A DNA stretch of 64,000 bases, taken from contig CAZFXS010000001.1 of NCBI GenBank assembly GCA_964523395.1, positions 124,001 to 188,000 of the forward strand. The letters run 5' to 3'. Made by a program: the position numbers and the translations under genes. The notes below the pieces were generated by a model that was given only the letters and a program-made list of their open reading frames with translations, had not been told where the DNA came from and made no database searches. Below, one piece after another: positions 15,943 through 24,001 of this stretch (positions within the stretch are counted from its first letter, which is position 1; each line of letters begins with the position of its first letter). This DNA is from JANYJZ01 sp964523395. GTDB lineage: Bacteria; Bacteroidota; Ignavibacteria; UBA10030; SZUA-254.

Positions 15943-16311
15943 TTATTTTTCTCCGGTCCAGTGGCCGATCATCAATCTGTGCCCTTCGGGTGTTGCCACT
16001 GAAAATTCACGCATTTCCCACGGCTTTGTTTCAATGGGGGAGAGAATGCTGATGCCTTTCTTTGTTAATTCGTTGTAGTAAGCATCTGCGTCATCGACAC
16101 GAAGATAGCCAAAATAGTTATGGTCACCGAGTGTACTTGGATGCAGTGCATCACGGCATTCGCCGAGCATGATCATACAATTATCACGTTTGACAAAGAT
16201 CCAACCATCGGGTTCCGCAACGATAGTGAAACCGAGCTGTTCAAAGAAATCCGCACACGCTTGAAGGTTGTGGACAGCAAGGACGTAATGGTTTTGGAGA
16301 ATCTTAGGCAT
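15943..16311 (-). CDS. VOC-superfamily (glyoxalase/bleomycin-resistance-like) protein
   Basis: A 122-residue single-domain protein of two beta-alpha-beta-beta-beta units: HNLQACADFFEQLGFTIV opens the first and YFGYLRVDDADAYYNEL the second, ending with FSVATPEGHRLMIGHW. Members are metal-dependent isomerases, dioxygenases or binding proteins. Only part of a metal site is evident (H and E residues in strands), so the reaction is unknown. A second VOC protein follows at 16519-17043. Confidence 0.85.
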   Translation of the reverse strand: MPKILQNHYVLAVHNLQACADFFEQLGFTIVAEPDGWIFVKRDNCMIMLGECRDALHPSTLGDHNYFGYLRVDDADAYYNELTKKGISILSPIETKPWEMREFSVATPEGHRLMIGHWTGEK

Positions 16312-16379
16312 CGATCATGAAGTGGTAATGATTGAGCATGTTATTTGGTACTGGCTCATTTTGAATTATAATTCTTAAA

Positions 16380-16505
16380 CGCGGAGACGCAGAGCTCGCC
16401 GAGTATCGCAATGTGATTATTTCTCTGCGTTTCTTTGCCTGCCCGCCGCTTCGCTTTAGCAGGCGGGCGCTCTTTGCGACTCTGCGTTGTTCTTTTCTTT
16501 AAACT
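16380..16505. repeat. Intergenic repeat with GC-rich hairpin
   Basis: The gap between the two VOC genes contains GCCCGCC (16441-16447) and GGCGGGC (16462-16468) as a 7-base stem with a 14-base loop, set between CTCTGCG/CTTTGC-type direct and inverted copies (around 16421-16440 and 16469-16488). It resembles the cgcagag/gcaaag intergenic repeats found in many environmental genomes, and a similar CCCGCC/GGCGGG hairpin occurs at 59027-59043. Confidence 0.6.
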
Positions 16506-16518
16506 GAGCCAGCACGTG

Positions 16519-17043
16519 TTATTTTGTAGTCTTGCTGTTCATCTGGATACCGAGTTTTTCATATTCAATGTCGTTTGGCTCCCACAATTCTATTTTATTT
16601 CCTTCGTTATCCATGATATGAATAAACTTTCCGTAATCATAAGTTTCCAGGGTATCGGTTATTGTGACACCTTCTTTTTTCAGCTCTTCAACAAGTGCTG
16701 TTAAATTGTCCACCCGGAAGTTTATCATAAACTCTTTTGTCGATGGTTCAAAATATTTTGTTGATTCTTTAAACGGACTCCATTGTGAAAACCCCTTTTT
16801 TGTGGAGTCCGCGCCTTGATACCATTCAAACACTGTCCCGTATTGGTTGGTATTCAAGCCAAGGTGTGTCTGATACCATTCTCTCACTTTTTTCGGGTCT
16901 TTGCATTTGAAAAAAATCCCGCCGATGCCGGTCACTCTTTTCATGTTTGAATTGCCGGTTGATTCGCCCGGAAGCAAGGTGTTAACGGCAAAGCCGAGTC
17001 CGAACGAGGCCGCAAGTGCGATGCTTATTATTGTTTTTTTCAT
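16519..17043 (-). CDS. Exported VOC-superfamily protein
   Basis: A 174-residue protein with an N-terminal signal-like segment (about 1-22) followed by a VOC domain: GIGGIFFKCKDPKKVREWYQ opens the first half and FMINFRVDNLTALVEELKK the second, ending IMDNEGNKIELWEP. The E of KIELWEP and an H in FIHIMD could be metal ligands. Export is unusual for this family; an internal start at about residue 34 (MKRVTG) would give a cytosolic protein of normal length, so the signal should be treated with care. Function unknown. Confidence 0.8.
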   Translation of the reverse strand: MKKTIISIALAASFGLGFAVNTLLPGESTGNSNMKRVTGIGGIFFKCKDPKKVREWYQTHLGLNTNQYGTVFEWYQGADSTKKGFSQWSPFKESTKYFEPSTKEFMINFRVDNLTALVEELKKEGVTITDTLETYDYGKFIHIMDNEGNKIELWEPNDIEYEKLGIQMNSKTTK

Positions 17044-17092
17044 AGTTACTTACCAATGGTTTTATATTATTTGTTGTTGTGCGGAGCGACTG

Positions 17093-17506
17093 TTATTTTC
17101 CTTTGAGCGATGCTTCTATCAAACCCTTCAATACCTTCAGGTCAATGTCATCCAGCGTTTTGATGTAAATGCATCCGACGCCGGCTTTGTGCTTGCCAAG
17201 TTGTTTGAGCGCTGAGGTGCGCTTTTGTAGATTGAGAACCAGGTGTAACGAGATGTTTGTTTTTCGCGGAGAGAACCCGATCTTAAACCAATCCACTTCC
17301 CTGCCGGTGGCAGGACTTTTGTATCGTTTGATTCCAAAACCAATCATCGATGTGCCCCACATTTTTGGTTTTTCCTTTGAGGCTTTTTCCATTAGTGTAA
17401 GTAACGCGAAACTGTCCTTGCGTTGTTGGTCATCCGCAAGCTTGTTGATAAACGCATCAACGCTGGAGGCAGTTGGTTTGGTTTTAATTTGGGTTACTTT
17501 GGCCAT
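17093..17506 (-). CDS. DUF1801-family protein
   Basis: A 137-residue soluble protein with the DUF1801 pattern: an N-terminal helix (SVDAFINKLADDQQRKD), then MWGTSMIGFGIKRYKSP and DWFKIGFSPRKTNISLHL, and the closing GVGCIYIKTLDDIDLKVL segment. It differs from the member at 13630-14016 and belongs to another subgroup. Rich in lysine, likely cytoplasmic. No reaction is known for the family. It is separated from both neighbours by about 50-130 bases. Confidence 0.8.
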   Translation of the reverse strand: MAKVTQIKTKPTASSVDAFINKLADDQQRKDSFALLTLMEKASKEKPKMWGTSMIGFGIKRYKSPATGREVDWFKIGFSPRKTNISLHLVLNLQKRTSALKQLGKHKAGVGCIYIKTLDDIDLKVLKGLIEASLKGK

Positions 17507-17639
17507 GGAAATATTTCAAAGTTAAAATTAGATATCAGGGGTTATATTGATTGTCACAAAACTTAATCTAAACCTGTTACTTTTTTTATTGAACATATTG
17601 TCAGCCAGAAAAATTGTATGTGTGACACCGAGTTAAGTA

Positions 17640-18203
17640 TTATTGATAAATTTGAACCCTGATTGTATCAACGGGCATTGAATCTTGTTTTTCTTTTCCC
17701 AGTTGGATTGCCAAAGTTGAATCATCATTTTCAAACCAGGCAGTCTCTCTCCACCAAATTGAGCTGACAGTATGCGGAGCCCGCTCAATTTGTTGAGGAG
17801 TTAAAAGCGCCTCAAGTGAATATCGCTTAGCCACGTTACCAAGACTATCATATACAACGAGTGCATTCTCGCCATAGCCCAAAGTATACCAATCATCTAA
17901 TGTCACTACCGTTTTCCCCGAGTTGGCAACAAAGGCATTTACTGGTGACCATTCATTTATTAGCGGCTTACACCATAATTCCTTTCTTAGATCAACCGAA
18001 AAGAGAATACCAAGACATGAGTCAGCACCGGAACATCCTAAACCCTTGCTGAAACCTTTTGGAATAATTATAAATTGAAATTTCTTGTTTTCAGAGTATA
18101 TCGTTGTTTTCTCTGGGGCTGACCATTTGTCCCCCGTGGTGACAATCCATAGGATTATGACGAGTAAAACTAATTGTGATTTATTAGTATTTTGATTTTT
18201 CAT
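17640..18203 (-). CDS. Hypothetical exported or membrane-anchored protein
   Basis: A 187-residue protein with one N-terminal hydrophobic segment (about 9-23, signal or anchor) followed by a soluble, beta-rich domain. SGKTVVTLDDWYTLGYGENALVVYD has the look of a propeller-like strand pair with a WYTLGYGE turn, and two cysteine pairs (GLGCSGADSC and the LWCK site) could be oxidised in the periplasm. I recognise no named family. It stands alone between the DUF1801 gene and a 272-base gap. Confidence 0.55.
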   Translation of the reverse strand: MKNQNTNKSQLVLLVIILWIVTTGDKWSAPEKTTIYSENKKFQFIIIPKGFSKGLGCSGADSCLGILFSVDLRKELWCKPLINEWSPVNAFVANSGKTVVTLDDWYTLGYGENALVVYDSLGNVAKRYSLEALLTPQQIERAPHTVSSIWWRETAWFENDDSTLAIQLGKEKQDSMPVDTIRVQIYQ

Positions 18204-18475
18204 AACTTAAAATCAAATTTCTGTTGAGGGTATAAACAATCTGTATACATTTATTTCTTTAGAAATGCTGAAGGAAAGCCTTGCCTGCTCGTAGCCATGT
18301 CACTTCATTCCTCCAGAAACATCCACTTGATTGTAGTGAAAAGGTGAGTGTAAATCAAGATGATAAGTCAGGATGTTTAGTATGGGAGATGATGGGTGTA
18401 TGAGGTGGTAAAATTGTGGAATTTAGATTACGGTTTGAAACCTGAAACTCAAAACCCAAACCCCGAAACTTCCTT

Positions 18476-19255
18476 TTAATTCTCCAGCTTAAAGTTAAAA
18501 CTGATTTTTCCTGTCTGAAATTTTTCCCCCATTTGTTCGGGTAGGGGATCAAAGCGCCATTGAATCAGTGCCGCAACAGCTTCACGTTCGAGCGCTTTAT
18601 CGCTTCGGGATACGGGAACAATTTTCGAGACGGAACCGTCGGGCATAACCGTGAATTCCAGCGTTACAATCATTGATTGATCCGAATCTTCCGGATACTT
18701 CGGAAACCGGCCGCTGAGAAGTCTTCGCGAGTCCGTGCCTCCCCAGTCAATGGAGAAGCCCTGTCCTGCTCCGATACCGCCGCCGTTTCCTCCGCCAAAT
18801 CCGCCGCCGCTTCCCGGCCCGGAACCGCGGATTCTTCTTAAAGGAATGAACGCGGGGCGCGAGGGTTTGCCGGAGTTTTTCTTCGTGAGCTTTGCCTTTT
18901 CTTTCTTGATAACAGGCGTCGCGTTCTCGCTGGTGCGTTCACCGGTAATTCTCAGATTGACAATAGTAAATTGTGAGAAGAGCTTGGTGTCATCTTTACT
19001 CAATTGAACAGCTTCTTCCGCGGCGCCAAAATCAAGAATAAATTCCTTCGTTTCCTCACCGCCACCGCCGCCTCCCATGCCGCTGAGTTTCTCAAGCGCG
19101 GCATTTTCCTGTTCATGCCTGCTAAACTGTATAACGAGAAGAGCGATAATCAGGACAATATGCATGCTGATGCTGAACAACAATGCGAATGACCGTATGC
19201 TGTTGTCTCTGGAGTTGCCGAGTATGTCAATATATTTCCGGTAAATCCTTCTCAC
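18476..19255 (-). CDS. TonB-like energy-transducing protein
   Basis: Links the inner-membrane proton gradient to outer-membrane transporters. 259 residues: one N-terminal membrane helix (about 22-43), a periplasmic linker, and a C-terminal TonB domain (SGRFPKYPED...VTLEFTVMPDGSVSKIVPVSRS...REAVAALIQWRFDPLP). In place of the usual proline/lysine-rich linker there is a glycine-rich stretch (about 145-170, repeated GGGFGGGNGGG). The start is GTG at 19255, overlapping the permease stop as GTGA, so the two are coupled. ExbB/ExbD are not nearby. Confidence 0.82.
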   Translation of the reverse strand: MRRIYRKYIDILGNSRDNSIRSFALLFSISMHIVLIIALLVIQFSRHEQENAALEKLSGMGGGGGGEETKEFILDFGAAEEAVQLSKDDTKLFSQFTIVNLRITGERTSENATPVIKKEKAKLTKKNSGKPSRPAFIPLRRIRGSGPGSGGGFGGGNGGGIGAGQGFSIDWGGTDSRRLLSGRFPKYPEDSDQSMIVTLEFTVMPDGSVSKIVPVSRSDKALEREAVAALIQWRFDPLPEQMGEKFQTGKISFNFKLEN

Positions 19256-20754
19256 CGTTTGGCATTCTCGTTAAGTTTCGCGAGAACGCTATGCTTTCTG
19301 CCGTAGAAAAAATAAATTGCAAGCCCGATTGCCAGCCAGATAATCAGTCGCCACCAGTTTTCTTCCGGGAGGGAGAACATCAACATCAGGCAGGTAATGA
19401 TTCCGAGAATCGGGACTAACGGAACCAATGGAGCGCGGAAAGGGCGCTCCGCGTTGGGATGCGTTTTTCGCATGATGAGAACAGCCGCGCAGACAATAAC
19501 GAATGCAAAGAGTGTCCCGATGTTTGTCATTTCCGCGAGGACTCTTAGCGGCAAGAGTGTAGCCATTGCACCGACGAAAATTCCGGTAAGAATCGTGCTC
19601 TTCCATGGAGTGCGGAATTTTTCATGTACTGCGCCGAAAAAACTGTTGGGAATCATGCCGTCGCGCGCCATCGCGAGCAGAACGCGCGGCTGGCTGAGCA
19701 TCATAACAAGAAGCACTGAAGTTATTCCCGTCATTGCTCCGATATCAATGAGCCGTTGCGCCCAGGGCAATCCCTTTTGCGCAAAGGCATTTGCTACCGG
19801 CGCGTTGACATCGATCTGGTCGTACCGAACCATGCCAGTAAGCACAGCCGCGACAGCGATGTACAATGCCGTGCAGAGGATAAGTGATGCAATGATTGCA
19901 ATAGGGACATCGCGCTGGGGTTTCTTTGCCTCTTCGGCATGTGTGGAGACCGAATCGAATCCAATATACGCGAAGAAGATAATGGCAGCTCCGGCAAGCA
20001 TGCCGACCGGGACACCGCCCGAGACCACCTCGCCCAGGATCGGTCTTCCGAAAAATGTCAGCCCCGAATATCCGTATGGTGCGAACGGCTCCCAATTGTT
20101 CGGATCGATAAAAAACGCGCCGACCGCAAGAACGAAAAAGACGATGGCAAGCTTTACGATAACCATGCCTGTATTAAATGTGGCGCTTTCTTTTATTCCG
20201 ACGACCAGTATTGTCGTGATGATCGCCGTAATGATGATTGCCGGAAGATCGAAGTAGGATCCGGTGGCAAAAAAACTGCCTGTTGCCGGATCAAAATCAA
20301 ATGGAGCGGTGGAAAAAATGTGCGGTACGTTAATGCCAAAGCTTTTCAGAAAATCCTGAAAGTGTGCCGACCATCCGTGAGCAACAGTCGATGATCCGAC
20401 CGCATACTCAAGCACAAGGTCCCATCCGATGATCCATGCAAAAATCTCGCCGAGTGTAGCATACGCGTACGTGTATGCCGATCCGGCAACGGGTGCCATC
20501 GAAGCGAACTCAGCGTAACACAGTGCCGCAAAAATACAGGCGAGGCCTGAAACACCGAATGACAGAATAAGCGCCGGTCCTGTCCGGTCGTGTGCAGCGA
20601 CACCGGTAAGAACAAAAATTCCTGTTCCGATGATAGCCCCGACCCCAAGACTTGTCAGCGTAATCGGGCCGAGCACGCGGCGCAGCCTGTTTTCTCCTTT
20701 CATTTCCTCCAGAAGCATGCTTAACGGTTTAGTAGCGAACAGCCTGCTTTTCAT
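19252..20754 (-). CDS. APC-superfamily amino-acid permease
   Basis: Secondary transporter of about 500 residues with 12 or more membrane helices, most like the cationic amino-acid transporter (CAT) branch. The first helix signature SLGVGAIIGTGIFVLTG is followed by FAALCYAEFASMAPVAGSAY in helix 3, both typical. A charged motif PQRDVPIAIIASL is in the middle loop. The start at 20754 (KSRLFATKPL) was chosen because upstream sequence up to 20916 is not membrane-like and runs through the 38-residue gene. Substrate cannot be read. Overlaps the TonB-like gene by 4 bases. Confidence 0.88.
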   Translation of the reverse strand: MKSRLFATKPLSMLLEEMKGENRLRRVLGPITLTSLGVGAIIGTGIFVLTGVAAHDRTGPALILSFGVSGLACIFAALCYAEFASMAPVAGSAYTYAYATLGEIFAWIIGWDLVLEYAVGSSTVAHGWSAHFQDFLKSFGINVPHIFSTAPFDFDPATGSFFATGSYFDLPAIIITAIITTILVVGIKESATFNTGMVIVKLAIVFFVLAVGAFFIDPNNWEPFAPYGYSGLTFFGRPILGEVVSGGVPVGMLAGAAIIFFAYIGFDSVSTHAEEAKKPQRDVPIAIIASLILCTALYIAVAAVLTGMVRYDQIDVNAPVANAFAQKGLPWAQRLIDIGAMTGITSVLLVMMLSQPRVLLAMARDGMIPNSFFGAVHEKFRTPWKSTILTGIFVGAMATLLPLRVLAEMTNIGTLFAFVIVCAAVLIMRKTHPNAERPFRAPLVPLVPILGIITCLMLMFSLPEENWWRLIIWLAIGLAIYFFYGRKHSVLAKLNENAKR

Positions 20755-20812
20755 TAATAAATCCTTTCTGTTGTGGTGAGGTAAGGGTGTGTAATCTTTT
20801 ATTGAATGCCTG

Positions 20813-20929
20813 TTACGAGAAGATGATATACCAGAGTGCAAAAAGCAGGCAAAGTCCCATGACTCCGAGGAGAAGATAAAATGCGATGGGAGCGGACTGG
20901 TTGTCCTGTTCTTCATGAGATGTTGTCAT
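20813..20929 (-). CDS. 38-residue single-helix membrane peptide upstream of the permease
   Basis: A short gene with a hydrophilic N-terminus (about 14 residues, Glu/Gln-rich), one hydrophobic helix (about residues 15-36) and nothing after it. AGAAAGGA lies 8-9 bases before the ATG, a good ribosome binding site, and a promoter-like pair sits just upstream. It precedes the permease by 58 bases on the same strand. It may be a small regulatory or assembly subunit of the transporter; that is inference from size and position. It is too short for routine calls. Confidence 0.6.
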   Translation of the reverse strand: MTTSHEEQDNQSAPIAFYLLLGVMGLCLLFALWYIIFS

Positions 20930-20948
20930 AAACGGAAATCCTTTCTTG

Positions 20949-20976
20949 AGAATATTTTTTCAAATAAAATTGTCAG
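20949..20976 (-). promoter_or_regulatory. Candidate promoter of the 38-residue peptide / permease / TonB-like genes
   Basis: Minus strand CTGACA (20976-20971), 16-base spacer, TATTCT (20954-20949). The leader to the ATG at 20929 would be about 13 bases and includes the Shine-Dalgarno site. Confidence 0.45.
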
Positions 20977-21076
20977 TCATAAATGGTTACAGTGTGCCTG
21001 ATGGCTTTCATACACTGAAACATAAATTTCACCTCACCTGTGAAAGTGAGTCAAGACTTAAAAAATTTTATTAGAA

Positions 21077-21445
21077 TTAAAGAAAGGAGGAGGTTGTTTG
21101 AGAATAGATGAGTAGTGAAGCGAGAGTTACGGGAGGTTCACTCTCAACGAGATTTCTCTTGATGCAGGGTTTTGACGCGGAAATATCATAAACGGAACAA
21201 GGAAGATATTCATACAGGGAATGAAGCGGATCAAAAACTTTTGTTTTCTCGAGCAGTGTAAGGGGAAGATAAATATCCTGGCGAAGATTGCTGATGTGAA
21301 CCTCAGTGTGTCCCTGCACTGTCGACTGTGAATAGAGAAGTGGGAGTAAAGCTGAGGACATAAGCGCGAGTATTAAAAGAACGGTGAAGGTTTGTCCTGC
21401 CCTTTCAACTATAGACTCGTATTTTTTCTTCACTTCATTAAACAT
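21077..21445 (-). CDS. Hypothetical single-pass membrane protein
   Basis: A 122-residue protein with one hydrophobic segment (about 20-38) near the N-terminus, then a soluble part that starts SQSTVQGHTEVHISNLRQDI and includes two cysteines (YLPCSVYD and SKPCIKR). The first 15 residues are rich in Lys/Glu and probably cytoplasmic. No family recognised. It is divergent from the TPR lipoprotein gene, with about 100 bases between starts. Confidence 0.5.
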   Translation of the reverse strand: MFNEVKKKYESIVERAGQTFTVLLILALMSSALLPLLYSQSTVQGHTEVHISNLRQDIYLPLTLLEKTKVFDPLHSLYEYLPCSVYDISASKPCIKRNLVESEPPVTLASLLIYSQTTSSFL

Positions 21446-21546
21446 GGCTCAAGAATACCTATTTTCGAGGTAAAATCAAAATTCAAATGGAAAAAGTAAA
21501 ACCAAATTCTTAGTGTACTTAATTTCTCCCGATCCTGAATGCCATA

Positions 21547-23976
21547 TTGCTTTTCGCTCTTTTTTTATTTATCATAAAACAGTTGTTTTCCAGAGGTTTT
21601 CTGAAACTTTTATCCAAATATCCTTTGACCGCACAACGTGTAAACCCTTCGGGGCTGTTGTTCCTTCTTCTGTCGTTTAGCCTTTTCAGTTGTTCAACCT
21701 ATCAGAATATCACCGGTTATTTTAATACGTATTACAATGCGAGTAAGCTCTTCGATGAAGCTGTCGATGAAGTGGACGCAGCACCGCAGCGTGACCGGGA
21801 TACAAACTATTTTGCGCCGTATACCGTCCCCGGCGGTGCGTTGATAAAGTTTGACAGGGTTATTGAAAAGTGTTCCAAGCTTATTCAGTTCCACTCTCAA
21901 AGCAGTTGGGTCGAAGGTTCTATTCTCATGATTGGCAAATCGTATGTGTATGAGAACGAGCCGCAGTCTGCGATCCGGAAATTCAAGGAGCTGCTGGATA
22001 ATTTTCCGGAAAGCGATGAATGCCTTGAGGCCAAGCTCTGGTACGCGAGGGCAGAGTATCTCCAGAAAAATATCGACGAAGCCCTGGTGCTTGTAAAACA
22101 GGTGTTCCCCGAAGCGAGGGAAAAAGGCCGGGATGAAATCATGCTGCTGTCCCTGATGCTTGAAGCACAGATTTACTTTGAGAGGAAAGATTATGCCCAG
22201 GCGGCTGCCACAAACGCGCTTGCAGTTGAAATTTCCGGAGATAATACGCTTCGCGCGCGGGCGCAATATCAGTGCGCGTTAAGTTATGAGCGTCTGGGTG
22301 ACAAAGCAAAAGCAAGCGAAGCCTACCTGCGCGTGCGTGACTTTAACCCGAATTTTGATCTGCAGTTTAAATCGCGGTTGAAACATGGTGTGATGCTTTC
22401 AGAGATCGGTGAACATCAAAAAGCTTTGCTGGTGCTCGAGGAGATGATAGAGGAGCCGCTCAAGCCGGAAGAGTTTGCGCTTGCCGATCTTGAAATCGCG
22501 AATACGCATTGGGCGATGGGGGATTCCGCGGAAGCGTTTCATTTATATGATTTTATCGACACAACATACAGGCGGACAGACGGTTCGGCAAAAAGCTATT
22601 ACAAGCGCGGCCTTATTCACGAGTATTTTTATAAAGATTTCAAACAGGCAAAAGAATTTTACGCTAAAGCAAAAGCTGAATTTCAAAATTCGGAAGTGAC
22701 CATTCCTGCACAGCGTAAGACAGATAATCTGACGTCGTATTTTACTATCTATTCCGCGTTGACAAAATACGATTCACTTCTCTATCGTGAATTGCACCCC
22801 GATACACTCACGAAGGTTTCGCGTAAAGACTCGACGAAGACAGATTCTTCGCTGGCAAAAAGCGGGGAAATGCGTAACGACTCTCTCGTTGGTAAAACTG
22901 ATTCCGTGCAATCAGCAAAGCTTGTCGCGTCTGCTGATTCGCTCGTGCAAGACATTGCCGCAGTGCCGGCGGATTCCGGAGAATCGGAAGTCAGCGATGA
23001 CTTTGTCCCGAATAAAAAACCGCCGGATGAACGCGATGACAGGTTTTTATTGAAAGGCAAGCCCGGAGGAGGTAAAGGGACTGCTGATTCGTCGAAGGGT
23101 TTGAAGGCAAGCGTGGCGGCGAAAGATTCTGCCGGTAAAATAAAACCGGTTGTTTCAAATAAAATATCGGCGGATTCGCTCCGCTCGCTCATTGCGAAGT
23201 ACCAGTTCGACCTCGCGGGGTTGTTTTTCCTGGAACTGGGTTATCCCGATTCGTCGTTGTTCTGGTATTCAAGAATGATCATGGAAAGTCCGAAATCGTT
23301 CCTCGTTCCCAAAGCCATGTATTCAATGGCGGAAGTGTATCGAACGAAAGGTGATAGTTTGAAGATTGATTCACTCCATTCTATCATACTGGAACGGTAT
23401 CCCGAATCTGTGTATGCGTATCAGGTGAAAAAGCTTCACGGAGAAGATGTCTCGCCGGAAAAACATGATGTTGTTGCGCTTGAATTTGCGGAAGCCGAAA
23501 GCCTGTTACAGGCCGGTCAATCCGCTGAGGCGTTGCACCGATTTAAAACCATTGCCAAAACCCAGAAATCTGATTTCGCCCCGAAGGCAAGTTACAGTGT
23601 CGGATGGATATATGAAAACGTCATCATGGATACTGACAGCGCAACCGCCTGGTACCGGCAATTGCTGAAAGAATATCCCTCTTCGATATATGCGTCCACT
23701 GCTCAACCTAAAGTGGCAGTCAAAGATAATCCCGATGATCTGTCGAAGTATATAAAGATTAAAGAAATCCAGGCGATTCCAAAGCCATCGAAACCGAATT
23801 TCAGAAAACCGGGAAGTACTAACGAGGACGAACAGTCACAGCAGGGAAAGAATGATCCGCGCAACATCCGTAACCGTGACAGGGGAGAAGAAGATGCCGG
23901 TGATGAAGAGGGCGATGAAGAACCCGAACCTGATGAAGAGCCTGAACCTGATGACGGTGGCGGGGATGTGTTATGA
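21547..23976 (+). CDS. TPR lipoprotein resembling PorW/SprE of the type IX secretion/gliding system
   Basis: An 809-residue outer-membrane-directed lipoprotein. The lipobox LFSC gives a modified cysteine near residue 49, followed by STYQNITGYFNTYYNASKLF, which is like the start of PorW/SprE proteins (a Cys-Ser-Thr stretch then a Tyr-rich YHNxT..YN segment). Several TPR units follow (ILMIGKSYVYENEPQSAIRK, EAKLWYARAEYLQKN and later ones near 560-700). The middle (about 415-545) is Ser/Asp/Lys-rich and low complexity, and the C-terminus is very acidic (Glu-Asp-Pro repeats). The start used is TTG; a start closer to the signal is possible. PorW similarity is by eye. Confidence 0.72.
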   Translation: MLFALFLFIIKQLFSRGFLKLLSKYPLTAQRVNPSGLLFLLLSFSLFSCSTYQNITGYFNTYYNASKLFDEAVDEVDAAPQRDRDTNYFAPYTVPGGALIKFDRVIEKCSKLIQFHSQSSWVEGSILMIGKSYVYENEPQSAIRKFKELLDNFPESDECLEAKLWYARAEYLQKNIDEALVLVKQVFPEAREKGRDEIMLLSLMLEAQIYFERKDYAQAAATNALAVEISGDNTLRARAQYQCALSYERLGDKAKASEAYLRVRDFNPNFDLQFKSRLKHGVMLSEIGEHQKALLVLEEMIEEPLKPEEFALADLEIANTHWAMGDSAEAFHLYDFIDTTYRRTDGSAKSYYKRGLIHEYFYKDFKQAKEFYAKAKAEFQNSEVTIPAQRKTDNLTSYFTIYSALTKYDSLLYRELHPDTLTKVSRKDSTKTDSSLAKSGEMRNDSLVGKTDSVQSAKLVASADSLVQDIAAVPADSGESEVSDDFVPNKKPPDERDDRFLLKGKPGGGKGTADSSKGLKASVAAKDSAGKIKPVVSNKISADSLRSLIAKYQFDLAGLFFLELGYPDSSLFWYSRMIMESPKSFLVPKAMYSMAEVYRTKGDSLKIDSLHSIILERYPESVYAYQVKKLHGEDVSPEKHDVVALEFAEAESLLQAGQSAEALHRFKTIAKTQKSDFAPKASYSVGWIYENVIMDTDSATAWYRQLLKEYPSSIYASTAQPKVAVKDNPDDLSKYIKIKEIQAIPKPSKPNFRKPGSTNEDEQSQQGKNDPRNIRNRDRGEEDAGDEEGDEEPEPDEEPEPDDGGGDVL

Positions 23977-24001
23977 ATTGGAGTGACAGGTTTTTGACCG
24001 C

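Noticed and set aside
19397..20257. Long open frame (286 codons) on the plus strand inside the permease gene
   Set aside because: It is antisense to a clear amino-acid permease and its product has no domain or membrane pattern; high GC at third positions on the other strand explains it.
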